A stretch of DNA of 45,437 nucleotides from an uncultured Bacteroidales bacterium (GTDB lineage Bacteria > Bacteroidota > Bacteroidia > Bacteroidales > UBA11471). The notes beneath the pieces were generated by a model. The model was not told the DNA's origin. It was given only the letters and a program-made list of their open reading frames with translations, and ran no database searches. Of the stretch, positions 1-8,117 are shown piece by piece. The stretch is from NCBI GenBank assembly GCA_947589325.1, contig CANQAM010000017.1:1-45437 (forward strand). The letters are read 5' to 3'. Position 1 is the first letter of the stretch. The number at the start of each line of letters is the position of its first letter. The translations under genes were made by a program, and so were the position numbers.

Positions 1-144
1 TCTGCCATTGGGAAGCATACCCGTTTCAACTTTGCCGTAGGAGTATTCGGGATTCTCAATCAAAATCCTTGGTTCCAATGCCGGCTTTTCATCATATTTC
101 CCAACCCAAGTAAGCTCTAGTTTATTTAGTCTGTTCTGTATCAT
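1..144 (-). CDS. Adenine-specific DNA methyltransferase, N-terminal fragment (runs off left edge)
   Basis: Only the first 48 codons lie in the window. Reading the minus strand from an ATG at 144 gives a protein starting MIQNRLNKLELTWVGK and continuing through LEPRILIENPEYSYG. The LELTWxGK...LEPRIL(I/L)E(N/D)PExSYG pattern is the usual opening of site-specific adenine methyltransferases of the type III Mod-like group, just before the SAM-binding and DPPY motifs, which are outside the window. The start overlaps the end of the upstream gene by 23 bp, and an A-rich AAAAG precedes it, so translation is probably coupled. Family assignment rests on this short stretch only; the catalytic motifs, the partner nuclease or helicase and the system type cannot be seen. 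Confidence 0.72.
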   Translation of the reverse strand, partial: MIQNRLNKLELTWVGKYDEKPALEPRILIENPEYSYGKVETGMLPNGR

Positions 145-955
145 CTTTTACAAGTGGATTTGAATAATTATCGTTCAATGGGTTATTTAGTAAGTTTAAT
201 TTGTTGTACCCCAACGCATGATATAAATCTGTTACTATCTTAAAAATAGAATCATTTTGTTGATACATTTGCCCAATAACAGTTTTTATATCAACGATAT
301 GAGGATAAAGCCAATCGGCCATAAATGAAGAAGTCTTATCCGGGAATTTTATATCTACAAGTTCACCGTTCTTATTTTTAATTATAGTAAATCTTTCATT
401 TACATATCCAACGGAAGGAATAAATGTTGCATATTCTCTTGTAATCAACCCTCCACCGTGTTTTAAATGATTAGCCAAAGTAGCCACTTGTGGCCTTGAT
501 TTATTCATAAATTGATCGAGTTTTTTTATCAATGCAGTAACCTTATTATTGGGTAATAATTCTTCTAATTTGTTTTTGATACTTATATGAGATGTATTTC
601 CGTCAGGCTTCCATCGAAGTTTTTCTATCGTATATTTAAAATCATCTTTGTCATTCAATTTTCCATCAAATTTGAATGCAAAATATATAACTTGAAGAAG
701 AGTATCATAGCATCCACAATATGATATTATACAATTTTGCAATTGATACAAACATAAAATTTCATCAGCGTCTTTTGACTTATGTAGTCGTTCTACTTGT
801 TTAAGCGTATAATTTGCACTATCAAATTGATAACACAAAGCAATCAGTCTGGATAACGATGCGAATACGTATCGGTCTCCATTAGCCCCATTTTTATAAA
901 ATGGAGTTTTTACAATCTCTAAATATATGTTATGTAGATTCTTAAAATTCTTCAT
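122..955 (-). CDS. Hypothetical protein, 277 aa, coupled to a DNA methyltransferase
   Basis: I do not recognise the family. The likely start is the ATG at 955, which overlaps the TGA of the upstream small ORF as ATGA; a start four codons earlier (967) is possible. The protein is A+T-rich in codon use, lacks a signal peptide or membrane segment, and looks mainly helical in its N-terminal two thirds. Near residue 170 there is ANHLKHGGG, which vaguely recalls the N...KH ends of HEPN-like helical proteins, but this is only a resemblance. Its 3' end overlaps the methyltransferase start by 23 bp, so it is probably part of the same restriction or defence operon. Base composition differs sharply from the genes to the right, which suggests horizontal acquisition. 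Confidence 0.8.
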   Translation of the reverse strand: MKNFKNLHNIYLEIVKTPFYKNGANGDRYVFASLSRLIALCYQFDSANYTLKQVERLHKSKDADEILCLYQLQNCIISYCGCYDTLLQVIYFAFKFDGKLNDKDDFKYTIEKLRWKPDGNTSHISIKNKLEELLPNNKVTALIKKLDQFMNKSRPQVATLANHLKHGGGLITREYATFIPSVGYVNERFTIIKNKNGELVDIKFPDKTSSFMADWLYPHIVDIKTVIGQMYQQNDSIFKIVTDLYHALGYNKLNLLNNPLNDNYSNPLVKDDTEQTK

Positions 956-1134
956 ACAATTTGCCAATGAATAGTTAGCAGTTTTGTTTGTTCGATTTTC
1001 TGGGTGAGCATAGCCTCGACCGTCGCCAGCAAGGGTTCTTTCTTGTTGTCCATTTCGTCCTGCGCAAACAAATTATCTCCATGTATTCGCTTCCACGTCT
1101 TGCCGGTCGGTAGCACATTTTTATCTTGCGGCAT
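952..1134 (-). CDS. Small hypothetical protein, 60 aa, first gene of the left-edge operon
   Basis: The frame opens at an ATG at 1134 (MPQDKNVLPTGKTWKRIHG) and ends in a TGA that overlaps the ATG of the 277-aa gene. A longer start at 1167 would place the coding sequence over the promoter-like elements and is less likely. The product is soluble and charged, with no recognised domain; it could be a truncated remnant of a larger gene or a small accessory protein of the methyltransferase locus. The ATGA junction argues that it is translated. Confidence 0.5.
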   Translation of the reverse strand: MPQDKNVLPTGKTWKRIHGDNLFAQDEMDNKKEPLLATVEAMLTQKIEQTKLLTIHWQIV

Positions 1135-1156
1135 AATATTTGTTTTAGAACGAAAA

Positions 1157-1172
1157 CAAAAATACAAAAATA
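1157..1172 (-). promoter_or_regulatory. Promoter -7 elements of the left-edge operon
   Basis: On the minus strand two adjacent TATTTTTG octamers (1172-1165 and 1164-1157) match the Bacteroidota -7 consensus TAnnTTTG, about 25-40 nt before the ATG at 1134. They overlap the T-rich tail of the terminator of the gene upstream. Confidence 0.45.
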
Positions 1173-1200
1173 TTCTGAAATGAAATGGATTTCAGAAATA
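1171..1200 (-). terminator. Rho-independent terminator after the TPM-domain gene
   Basis: A perfect 9-bp stem (1173-1181 with 1189-1197, TTCTGAAAT) lies 18 nt past the stop codon at 1215 and is followed on the minus strand by a T-rich tract. Confidence 0.7.
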
Positions 1201-1214
1201 TTCGATAGACGGGA

Positions 1215-2441
1215 TTACCAGCCGGAGGTGGCGCCGCCGCCACCGGAGAGCCCGCCGCCGAAGCTGCCGCCGCTGATGCCTCCCCCGAATCCTCCGCCTC
1301 TGCCTCTGCCGCCGACGATAATGGGGGCGACGACCACGCGGGGTATGATGTAGGGTTCGTGCGCTTCGTATCCGCAGTGTCGGCACCGGAATATTTTTTC
1401 GCCCTGCCCTGCGCGGAAAGGCGTAGCGACGACGAGGGTGCGGTCGCTCTCGAATGCGTAGGTGCGCGCGCCGCAGCGGGGACAGCGGGTGTATTGCGAT
1501 TTTTTGTTGGGATAGGCGTGTACTTCGGTTATGCCGCAGGCGTCGCACAGCCATACGTCGTAATCGACCGACTGCACCGTTTCTTCTGCGTCTTCCTGCG
1601 GGGTAAGGTAGCGGTTGTCTTCGTCCTCGTCGAGTTTGCGCAGGGGCGAGCCGCAGCTCTCGCAGCGGCGGGGTGCGTTGCGCAGCCGGTGGAGGCGCCG
1701 GTGTACGCCGAAGAAAGTGAGCAGGTTGAACACCGGAAAGAGTATCGCCATGAGGCGGAGCGAGGGCAGGTGCGCTTCGAGTTCGCGGTAACGCTCGTCG
1801 GCGGTTTCGCCGGAGCGTGCGGGGCGCAGCATCAACAGCATCACGAGGGAGAACAGAAGCGAAAGCCCGAAATACATTTTCACGAGAAAGAGCATTTCGC
1901 CGGCGGTGTCGGCGGCAGGCGCCGCCACTTCATCGCGGTGGTCGGGATTTTCGACCACACGGCATATCTGTTCCACACCCGCAAGCAAGCCCCCTGCGTA
2001 GTCGCCCTGCCGGAAAGCGGGCAGCATCTGCTGCATCTGTATGCGCTTGCAGAGGGCGTCGGGCAATATGCCTTCGAGTCCGTAACCTGTTTCGAAGCGG
2101 ATTTGCCGCCGGTCGAGCACGAAAAGCACGAGCAGTCCGTTGTCGTTCTCTTTTTTGCCGATTCCCCAGCGGGCGAAGAGCTCGTTGGCAAACGACTCGA
2201 TGTCTTGTTCGCCGATGGATTCGAGCACGACGACCGCCGCTTCGGCGGTGGTGCGCCGGCGCAACGAGTCGAGCCGCACGTTGAGGCGGTATTCGGTTTC
2301 GGCGTCGAGTATGCCGTCGGGGTTGGAAACGAACCGCCGGCTGTCGGCAGTCTGCACATTGGGTACGTCAGCCGGCGTGTATTCCGCAGCCCGACAGAGG
2401 GCGGCGAGGAGAAGCAGCAGAAATGCGAGCGCGTGTTTCAT
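1215..2441 (-). CDS. TPM-domain membrane protein with zinc ribbons and Gly-rich tail (YgcG-like)
   Basis: 408 aa. A signal peptide (about 1-18) is followed by a TPM domain at roughly 37-160, including GILDAETEYRLNVRLDSLR and GYGLEGILPDALC. Two hydrophobic segments (about 183-204 and 227-244) probably anchor it in the inner membrane with the TPM domain outside. The second half carries four CxxC pairs (C259/C262, C298/C301, C319/C322, C352/C355), enough for two zinc ribbons, and the last 30 residues are almost only Gly and Ser. TPM proteins have been linked to membrane-protein quality control and photosystem repair; the bacterial role is unclear. The gene starts 12 bp after the stop of the dGTPase-family gene and is probably cotranscribed with it. 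Confidence 0.85.
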   Translation of the reverse strand: MKHALAFLLLLLAALCRAAEYTPADVPNVQTADSRRFVSNPDGILDAETEYRLNVRLDSLRRRTTAEAAVVVLESIGEQDIESFANELFARWGIGKKENDNGLLVLFVLDRRQIRFETGYGLEGILPDALCKRIQMQQMLPAFRQGDYAGGLLAGVEQICRVVENPDHRDEVAAPAADTAGEMLFLVKMYFGLSLLFSLVMLLMLRPARSGETADERYRELEAHLPSLRLMAILFPVFNLLTFFGVHRRLHRLRNAPRRCESCGSPLRKLDEDEDNRYLTPQEDAEETVQSVDYDVWLCDACGITEVHAYPNKKSQYTRCPRCGARTYAFESDRTLVVATPFRAGQGEKIFRCRHCGYEAHEPYIIPRVVVAPIIVGGRGRGGGFGGGISGGSFGGGLSGGGGATSGW

Positions 2442-2453
2442 ACGGTCGAAGTG

Positions 2454-3803
2454 TCAGAGTGCGGGGAGGCTCATGCCGTTGATTTTGCGGTAGAGGTCGA
2501 GGGCATATACGTCGGTCATGCCCGAAATGTAGTCGATGACCGCCTGTATGCGGGTGAAAATCTCGGGACTTCGCATTTCGTACTGGCTCGGCACCTTGTT
2601 GAGGAGCAGCTGCGAATAGTTCTTTTCGGGGTAAAGCACGGCGTCGATGAGTTTGTCGAGCAGAATGGTGATGATGCGGTTGCCCGCCAGCTCGATGTCG
2701 AGCACGTCGGAGGCTTTGTATATGTGTTTGTAGGCGATTTCGGAACAGTGGCGGTAGGCTTGTCGGGGCACGTCGCTAATCTGTTCGATGAGGCAGCCTT
2801 TGAGTTCGCCCCGCAGCAACTCTTCTTCGAGCGAGACGAAGATGCGGGAACACTCATCGACTAATTTCCCGATGACGCACGAGCGCAGGTAGGCGACCTG
2901 TTCGTTTACGTCGGAAACGAGTCGCAGGGTATCCATGATTTTGTCGCGGCGCTCGCCCTCGAAAAATTCCAACAGCAGGCTCTTGACCTGTTCGGTGGTG
3001 AGAATGCGCAGCTTGTGGGCATCTTCGATGTCCATGATTTGGTAGCAGATATCGTCGGCGGCTTCGACCAGATAGACCAGCGGGTGGCGGCAGTAGCGCA
3101 CTCCCGTGTCGGGAATGCGGAGCATGCCCAGCTCGTCGGCGATGCGCACGAAGTCGTTGCGCTCGGAAGTGAAAAATCCCAACTTGCCTTTTTTACCGGC
3201 GAGCGTCGATTCGTAGGGATATTTTACAATGGAAGCCAGTGTGGAATAAGTCATGACGAAGCCCCCTTCGCGCCGTCCCTCGAATCGGTGGGTCAGCAGG
3301 CGAAAAGCGTTGGCGTTGCCTTCGAAGTGGGTGAGGTCTTTCCATTCGTCGTCGGAGAGTTGCAGCTGTTCCCGCAGATGCTGTCCGTTGCCTTCGGAAA
3401 AATAGGTGGCGATGGCGCGTTCGCCCGAATGTCCGAAAGGCGGGTTGCCGAGGTCGTGTGCTAAACAGGCGGCGGCGACGATGGCGCCCACGCCGTTGAA
3501 CTTATCGACCCATGCCTCGTTTTTGTATTTTTCGGCGAGCGTCGCCGAAATATTGTTGCCCAATGACCGTCCTACGCACGACACTTCGAGGCTGTGTGTC
3601 AGACGGTTGTGTACGAACACACTGCCCGGAAGCGGGAATACCTGCGTCTTGTTTTGCAGCCGGCGGAACGGGGAGGAAAAGACCAACCGGTCGTAGTCGC
3701 GCTGAAAGTCGGTGCGCGTATGCTGGTGGGCGTCGTGGTAGCGCTCCAACCCGAATCGTTTGGCAGAGAGCAGCCGCTCCCAACTCATTGTTTTTTCGTC
3801 CAT
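2454..3803 (-). CDS. dgt: dGTPase-family HD-domain triphosphohydrolase
   Basis: 449 aa, full length for the family. The enzyme hydrolyses dGTP (often dNTPs generally) to deoxynucleoside and tripolyphosphate, controlling nucleotide pools in the cytoplasm. The hallmarks are present: SSPFRRLQNKTQVFPL at about 43-58, the first metal His in RLTHSLEVS (H70), the HD pair in CLAHDLGNPPFGHSGE (H116, D117), and a later AADDICYQIMDIEDAHK carrying the last metal Asp. A good promoter lies upstream at 3829-3859. The TPM gene follows after 12 bp. Substrate preference cannot be told from the sequence. Confidence 0.93.
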   Translation of the reverse strand: MDEKTMSWERLLSAKRFGLERYHDAHQHTRTDFQRDYDRLVFSSPFRRLQNKTQVFPLPGSVFVHNRLTHSLEVSCVGRSLGNNISATLAEKYKNEAWVDKFNGVGAIVAAACLAHDLGNPPFGHSGERAIATYFSEGNGQHLREQLQLSDDEWKDLTHFEGNANAFRLLTHRFEGRREGGFVMTYSTLASIVKYPYESTLAGKKGKLGFFTSERNDFVRIADELGMLRIPDTGVRYCRHPLVYLVEAADDICYQIMDIEDAHKLRILTTEQVKSLLLEFFEGERRDKIMDTLRLVSDVNEQVAYLRSCVIGKLVDECSRIFVSLEEELLRGELKGCLIEQISDVPRQAYRHCSEIAYKHIYKASDVLDIELAGNRIITILLDKLIDAVLYPEKNYSQLLLNKVPSQYEMRSPEIFTRIQAVIDYISGMTDVYALDLYRKINGMSLPAL

Positions 3804-3828
3804 GATGTTTTAGCTTGCAACGATAGGA

Positions 3829-3859
3829 CAAAGATACACATAATCGCCGACAAAACAAA
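3829..3859 (-). promoter_or_regulatory. Promoter of the dgt-TPM operon
   Basis: On the minus strand TTTG (3859-3856), a 19-nt spacer and TATCTTTG (3836-3829) match the Bacteroidota -33/-7 consensus, 26 nt before the dgt start codon. Confidence 0.75.
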
Positions 3860-3875
3860 AACATCGACGCTCCGA

Positions 3876-3914
3876 AAAAAAACGAACGGGCGGTGCCATA
3901 CGGCGTCGCCCGTC
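3876..3914 (-). terminator. Terminator of the GH28 gene
   Basis: An inverted repeat (ACGGGCG at 3886-3892 with CGCCCGT at 3907-3913, extended imperfectly inward) is followed on the minus strand by a run of eight T. Confidence 0.7.
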
Positions 3915-3932
3915 GGAAAGGGTTGATGCGGA

Positions 3933-5258
3933 TTATTTTTTGCTGTCGGACAGTTTCTGTCCGTTCACCGTAACGTTTTTGATTTTGAATCCGTCGATTA
4001 AATCTTTTTTGAGGTCGCCGTTTTTGGCAGCCGCGATATCGAGATTCTCGAAAGTGAAATCCGAGAGGAAATAGTCGTCGGAGCTGCTGACGTCGAAGAA
4101 CACGTTGCAAGCCAGCTTGATGTTGCGCATGGTAACGTTGTTGGAATAGGAGTAGGGCTTATCCTGCCGGCCTTTGAGGTCGAAAAACTGCGTCCACGGT
4201 TTCACGTAGAGGAAACTTTTGGCATCGCCTTCGATGTCTTCCACCAAAATATATTCATATTTCTGCGGGGTGTCGGGGCGCATTTTGAGCCACAACAGAC
4301 GGGAGGCGTTGGAGATTTTGCAGCGGCGCAGCACGATGTTGCGGTCGTGTAGCGACTCGCTGCCGCAGGTGAGGGCGCTGTGGCAGAAGCCGTAAGTGCA
4401 ATCTTCGATGATGATGTTGTAATTGCCGCCATTGGCAGGGTCGCTGTCGGCGTACGGACCTTTGCCGCCTTTGAGGGCAATGGCGTCGTCATTGACGGAG
4501 AGGTAGCAGTTTTTCACCAGCACGTTGGTGCAGGCATCAATGTCGATGGCATCGGTGCTCGGCGCTTTCACCGGTGCTGCCGGCGAGAAGATGTAGAGCC
4601 CGAGCAGTTTCACGTTTTCGCATTTGTAGAGGTGGGTCGTCCAGAAAGGCGAATTGATGAAGTGCGCCCCTTCGAGCTGCACGTTTTTGCAGTTGGAAAT
4701 ATAGACCAGACGGGGGCGCAGCTCGTCCATGTTGGTACACTTGGGAATGACTTTGCGGCGCAGCCAGAACGAAGTCCAGTAGCGCAGTCCGTTGCCGTTG
4801 AGCGTACCGCTGCCCGAAATCGTGAAACCGTCGAGTCCGTCGGCATTGACAAGGGCGGCAAAATATTTCAGCGACTGTCCCTCCATGCGGGTATCGACGA
4901 TGGGGAAATTGCTGATGTCGTCGCTGCCTTTCAGCACGGCACCCTCTTCGAGATGCAGGTGTGTACCTTGTTTGAAAAAGAGCGAGCCGCTCAGGAACGT
5001 GCCGCGCGGAACAACGACGACGCCGCCTCCGGCAGCAGCCGCCTTGTCGATGACAGCCTGTATCTGTTCGGTCTGTATCGCCGTACTGTCAAGCGTTACA
5101 CCGTAGTCGGTGATGCGGTAAGCCGTTCCCAGCTTGGATATATCGACTTTTTCGTTTTGGCGGAACCAGTCGGGTATGGGCGTCCCGTCAGGGAATTTCT
5201 CTTTGCCCGAAATTTGGAGGCAGAGAAAGAGGGCTGCGAGCAGGAAAATCTGTTTCAT
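3933..5258 (-). CDS. Glycoside hydrolase family 28 (polygalacturonase-like) secreted enzyme
   Basis: 441 aa with an N-terminal signal peptide (MKQIFLLAALFLCLQISG). It should cleave galacturonic-acid linkages in pectin or rhamnogalacturonan in the periplasm or outside the cell. A right-handed beta-helix opens with the pectate-lyase-type motif ITDYGVTLDSTAIQTEQIQ (about 49-67) and GGVVVVPRGTF. The GH28 active-site pieces are visible: STDAIDIDAC (D236, D239, D241), VNDDAIALK (D257, D258) and a variant of the GHG...GSE block, FCHSALTCGSES (H293, E301). The gene stands alone: there is no SusC/SusD pair or second carbohydrate enzyme nearby. It has its own promoter and terminator. Confidence 0.9.
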   Translation of the reverse strand: MKQIFLLAALFLCLQISGKEKFPDGTPIPDWFRQNEKVDISKLGTAYRITDYGVTLDSTAIQTEQIQAVIDKAAAAGGGVVVVPRGTFLSGSLFFKQGTHLHLEEGAVLKGSDDISNFPIVDTRMEGQSLKYFAALVNADGLDGFTISGSGTLNGNGLRYWTSFWLRRKVIPKCTNMDELRPRLVYISNCKNVQLEGAHFINSPFWTTHLYKCENVKLLGLYIFSPAAPVKAPSTDAIDIDACTNVLVKNCYLSVNDDAIALKGGKGPYADSDPANGGNYNIIIEDCTYGFCHSALTCGSESLHDRNIVLRRCKISNASRLLWLKMRPDTPQKYEYILVEDIEGDAKSFLYVKPWTQFFDLKGRQDKPYSYSNNVTMRNIKLACNVFFDVSSSDDYFLSDFTFENLDIAAAKNGDLKKDLIDGFKIKNVTVNGQKLSDSKK

Positions 5259-5299
5259 GAGAATGGTGTTTTTAATGGTATTTGCTTTTCATGTACGAA

Positions 5300-5307
5300 C
5301 AAAGGTA
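5300..5307 (-). promoter_or_regulatory. Promoter -7 element of the GH28 gene
   Basis: TACCTTTG on the minus strand matches TAnnTTTG, 41 nt upstream of the ATG at 5258. The -33 region is weak (TTGG at the right distance). Confidence 0.55.
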
Positions 5308-5372
5308 CTGACTTTCGACCGATTATCCAATTTTTCCGCCGAAAAAAATAATCGGGTGTTGCTGACAGCCTG

Positions 5373-7913
5373 TCAATCTTTTGCCGGTACGGGAAGATAG
5401 TCCATATCCACAGCATCGAAATGGGTGTCGGGCGACACGCTTCCCGATATTGCCAGACGATAGCTTTTATATGCCGGTGCGACGATGTGCATCGGCAGTC
5501 TGCCTGCCATACGCCCTTCGACCGTCGCCCGATAGATGCAGCCGTAACCCTCTTCCGCCCGATTCGATGCCCATAGCGATACGTCGAGGCGTCCGCTGCC
5601 CGCAGCGCGCACCATGCAGCGGCGCACTCTCTTGGGAACGTCGGGAATCACTTTTATGGCTCGCGACACCCATGCGATATTCGTCTGCGGAGTATTTTCT
5701 TCCTGACACAAATCGTAAATGCACGATGCTCCGTCGATAGCGAGCAAGGCGGGATAGAGCGTAAAGAAGCGTGTATAGTTGCTTGTGCGCACCGACCATT
5801 GGAGCGTGCGAAGGTCGAACACCCACATATAGTCATAATCCGTGTTCAGGAACAAGAGTTCTTTTCCGGTGTAATTGTATCCGACAACGGCATTTTTTAC
5901 AAATGTTTTGAAGGGTGCGGGGTCGTCGAATTCCTGACTTAACGGCAAGTCGGGCATGCCTTCGAACGGAGCCGACAGCAGCGAAACGTCAGCACCCTGC
6001 AATGCCATAAGTCCCTGTTCCGACAGGTAGAGCACGGCATCGTCGATGGAGACGATATGTGCGGGCGAGAGCGCCACTTCCCGATTGACGGGGTGCTGGT
6101 CGGCATACACCACATCGCCGCTGCCCTGCTGCAAAGCCCAAATGCCGTCGGAAGTGAAAACGTAAAGCGGAAATTCTCCGTACTGTCCTTGTGAGAGGGC
6201 GGCTGTGGCGGCAGCCATGCCGAGTATCGTGCCCGATGAAATCGTGTAGGTATTCTCCTGCGGGAAGCGGAAAGGATTGTAGGCTGCCGACACCCGCAGT
6301 TTGGTGGGCGAGTATTCTTCCGTGTGCGATTCCTGCGGCAGTGCAACGGATATTTTTGCCGGCTCCAATTCGATGGGCAAGAGGTCGTCTTGCAGGTAAT
6401 ATGCCATGTTTTCGTTCGACGAGGCTTTCAGCGGGAGTTCTTTGTAATGGGTAAGTTTTCCGCTACTGTCGTAGCCGTAGATTTTCAGGGCGACGGCGCG
6501 GCTGTCGGGGTACGAAATGTATGGCGACAGACAGCCGATGCTGTCGGCGGTGCGGGCGATTAAATGGCTGATTCCGGTCGCGTTTTTGAGCGTGACCTGC
6601 ACGGCGGCGGAAAATATTTCCGGCGACGAAATGTCGGTACCGTAATAGCGATCTTGCAGTATGTCGAATACGGTCGGCGGATAGCCGCTGAAATAACGCA
6701 CGGTGATGTTTCCCAAATGCAGGCGTCCGTTGTAAACGTACGACTCTTTTGCTCGCAGCGAATGAAGCGAAAAGTTGTCGAGCGGGAAAAGCCGCTGGTG
6801 CACCAGATTGTCCAGCGAACAAGTATAGGAAAACGCATTTAATCGATGCTCCCTCGATTTCAGTGTTTCGATATCGATAGAGGCGACTTTGTAAAAAAGC
6901 GTCTCGTTCAAGACAGATTCTTTTTGTTCTTCGGTAGAGAAAGTCGGTAGGGAGAAAACAAGCTGCGAGATTCCGTTTTCGTCGGAGAAAGAAAGATTTT
7001 CCAGCGTGTTTTCTTCTTTGACGACCGGCAGTTCGCGGGAAAAGAAAACATCTACTCCTTTGATGATATCGCTCCATTCCGATAAATTTATCTTTTGCGG
7101 TATGTAGTACACCTTTTCTCCCGACAGCGGGAACGTGCCGGCAGAGAATTGGGTGATGAAACCGTCGCTTATTTTATAATCGCAGAATATTTTTTTGTTG
7201 AACGGCAATGCGTTGCTGAGGGCAAGCAATACCGGCGGGGAGGGATATATATAGCTGTCGTCGTACAGGCGCAGGGCATACCGTATAAGTATGGGAAAGG
7301 AGATATATCCGGCTTTTATCAATTTTTCTTTCGCCTGATGATATGCGCCATACACCGAATTGGCGAATCCGATTTTGTCGTCGTCCGAGAGTTGGGAAAT
7401 ATCTTTTCCGTCCAATTGTTTGGTCAATGTATAGCTGCTCCATTCTTCCCGCTGCTCTTTTGAGTTCCCCACGCAAAACGATATTTCTGGAAAGTCGGGG
7501 TGCGAACCGAGTTTTTTATATTTCCCTTCGATATAGAGAAAGTAGCATATCGAATCGGCCGTGAAAGCAATCAGTGTGTTTCCGATGGATTCGAGGTGTT
7601 GCAGATTTGCCAGTTCGAAACCTACGGGTTCCTGCACCGGCGATATGGAGCCGTTTTTCTCTGTCGCTTCATGGTAGAGGCGTGTGCCGTCGTAGGTGAG
7701 ATAGTGTTTGTACGATTCGTTTACGTGGATATATACCGTTTTTCGGGCAGGGTCGGAGGGCGTATACAGCAGTTTCGGATTTCCGACAGGCCGCCATACG
7801 CCGTTGTCGCAACGGAGATTGGACAGGTTGGAGCTTTCGCCGTCGGGCGACAGAGCGGGCGGCAGACTTTGCGATATGCCGGCGATGGATATTCTTTGTT
7901 GTAGTTCTTGCAT
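5373..7913 (-). CDS. Large phage-like structural protein, unknown (846 aa)
   Basis: 846 aa with no signal peptide or membrane segment. It starts MQELQQRISIAGISQSLPPA and has an early SNLRCDNGVWRPVGNPKLLY segment of the kind seen in phage neck or tail-associated proteins that are rich in beta strands; many short stretches look like beta-propeller or beta-sandwich repeats (for example TYDGTRLYHE, FTADSICYFLYIEGK, FTSDGIWALQQGSG, YLSEQGLMALQG). The divergently transcribed neighbour at 8118 is a portal-protein homologue, which supports a virion-structure origin, perhaps a portal-associated stopper or stabilisation protein. That role is inference from context. Base composition matches the surrounding chromosome, and no other phage genes are present. 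Function in the present host is unknown. Confidence 0.8.
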   Translation of the reverse strand: MQELQQRISIAGISQSLPPALSPDGESSNLSNLRCDNGVWRPVGNPKLLYTPSDPARKTVYIHVNESYKHYLTYDGTRLYHEATEKNGSISPVQEPVGFELANLQHLESIGNTLIAFTADSICYFLYIEGKYKKLGSHPDFPEISFCVGNSKEQREEWSSYTLTKQLDGKDISQLSDDDKIGFANSVYGAYHQAKEKLIKAGYISFPILIRYALRLYDDSYIYPSPPVLLALSNALPFNKKIFCDYKISDGFITQFSAGTFPLSGEKVYYIPQKINLSEWSDIIKGVDVFFSRELPVVKEENTLENLSFSDENGISQLVFSLPTFSTEEQKESVLNETLFYKVASIDIETLKSREHRLNAFSYTCSLDNLVHQRLFPLDNFSLHSLRAKESYVYNGRLHLGNITVRYFSGYPPTVFDILQDRYYGTDISSPEIFSAAVQVTLKNATGISHLIARTADSIGCLSPYISYPDSRAVALKIYGYDSSGKLTHYKELPLKASSNENMAYYLQDDLLPIELEPAKISVALPQESHTEEYSPTKLRVSAAYNPFRFPQENTYTISSGTILGMAAATAALSQGQYGEFPLYVFTSDGIWALQQGSGDVVYADQHPVNREVALSPAHIVSIDDAVLYLSEQGLMALQGADVSLLSAPFEGMPDLPLSQEFDDPAPFKTFVKNAVVGYNYTGKELLFLNTDYDYMWVFDLRTLQWSVRTSNYTRFFTLYPALLAIDGASCIYDLCQEENTPQTNIAWVSRAIKVIPDVPKRVRRCMVRAAGSGRLDVSLWASNRAEEGYGCIYRATVEGRMAGRLPMHIVAPAYKSYRLAISGSVSPDTHFDAVDMDYLPVPAKD

Positions 7914-7943
7914 ATAGTTCGGTTTTTAGAAATTTGATTGACA

Positions 7944-7951
7944 CAAATGTA
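7944..7951 (-). promoter_or_regulatory. Promoter -7 element of the 846-aa gene
   Basis: TACATTTG on the minus strand matches TAnnTTTG, about 30 nt before the ATG at 7913. No convincing -33 box was seen. Confidence 0.5.
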
Positions 7952-8117
7952 GGTGGCGCTATTGCACCCTGTATGCGAAATTTATCAAATGAAAAGCCGA
8001 TACTTCTCTTTTTATAAATTCCGCAAAGAAGACAAGGCGCCTTCTTGTTTATTTGCCAAACGAAACGGAACAGGAAAATCCTGTTCGTCCTTATACTTAA
8101 ATATAGAAGAAACAGTT

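Noticed and set aside
1359-2864. Long plus-strand frame antisense to the TPM and dgt genes
   Set aside because: It has no recognisable domain, and the minus-strand genes have clear motifs; the long antisense frame is a by-product of codon bias.
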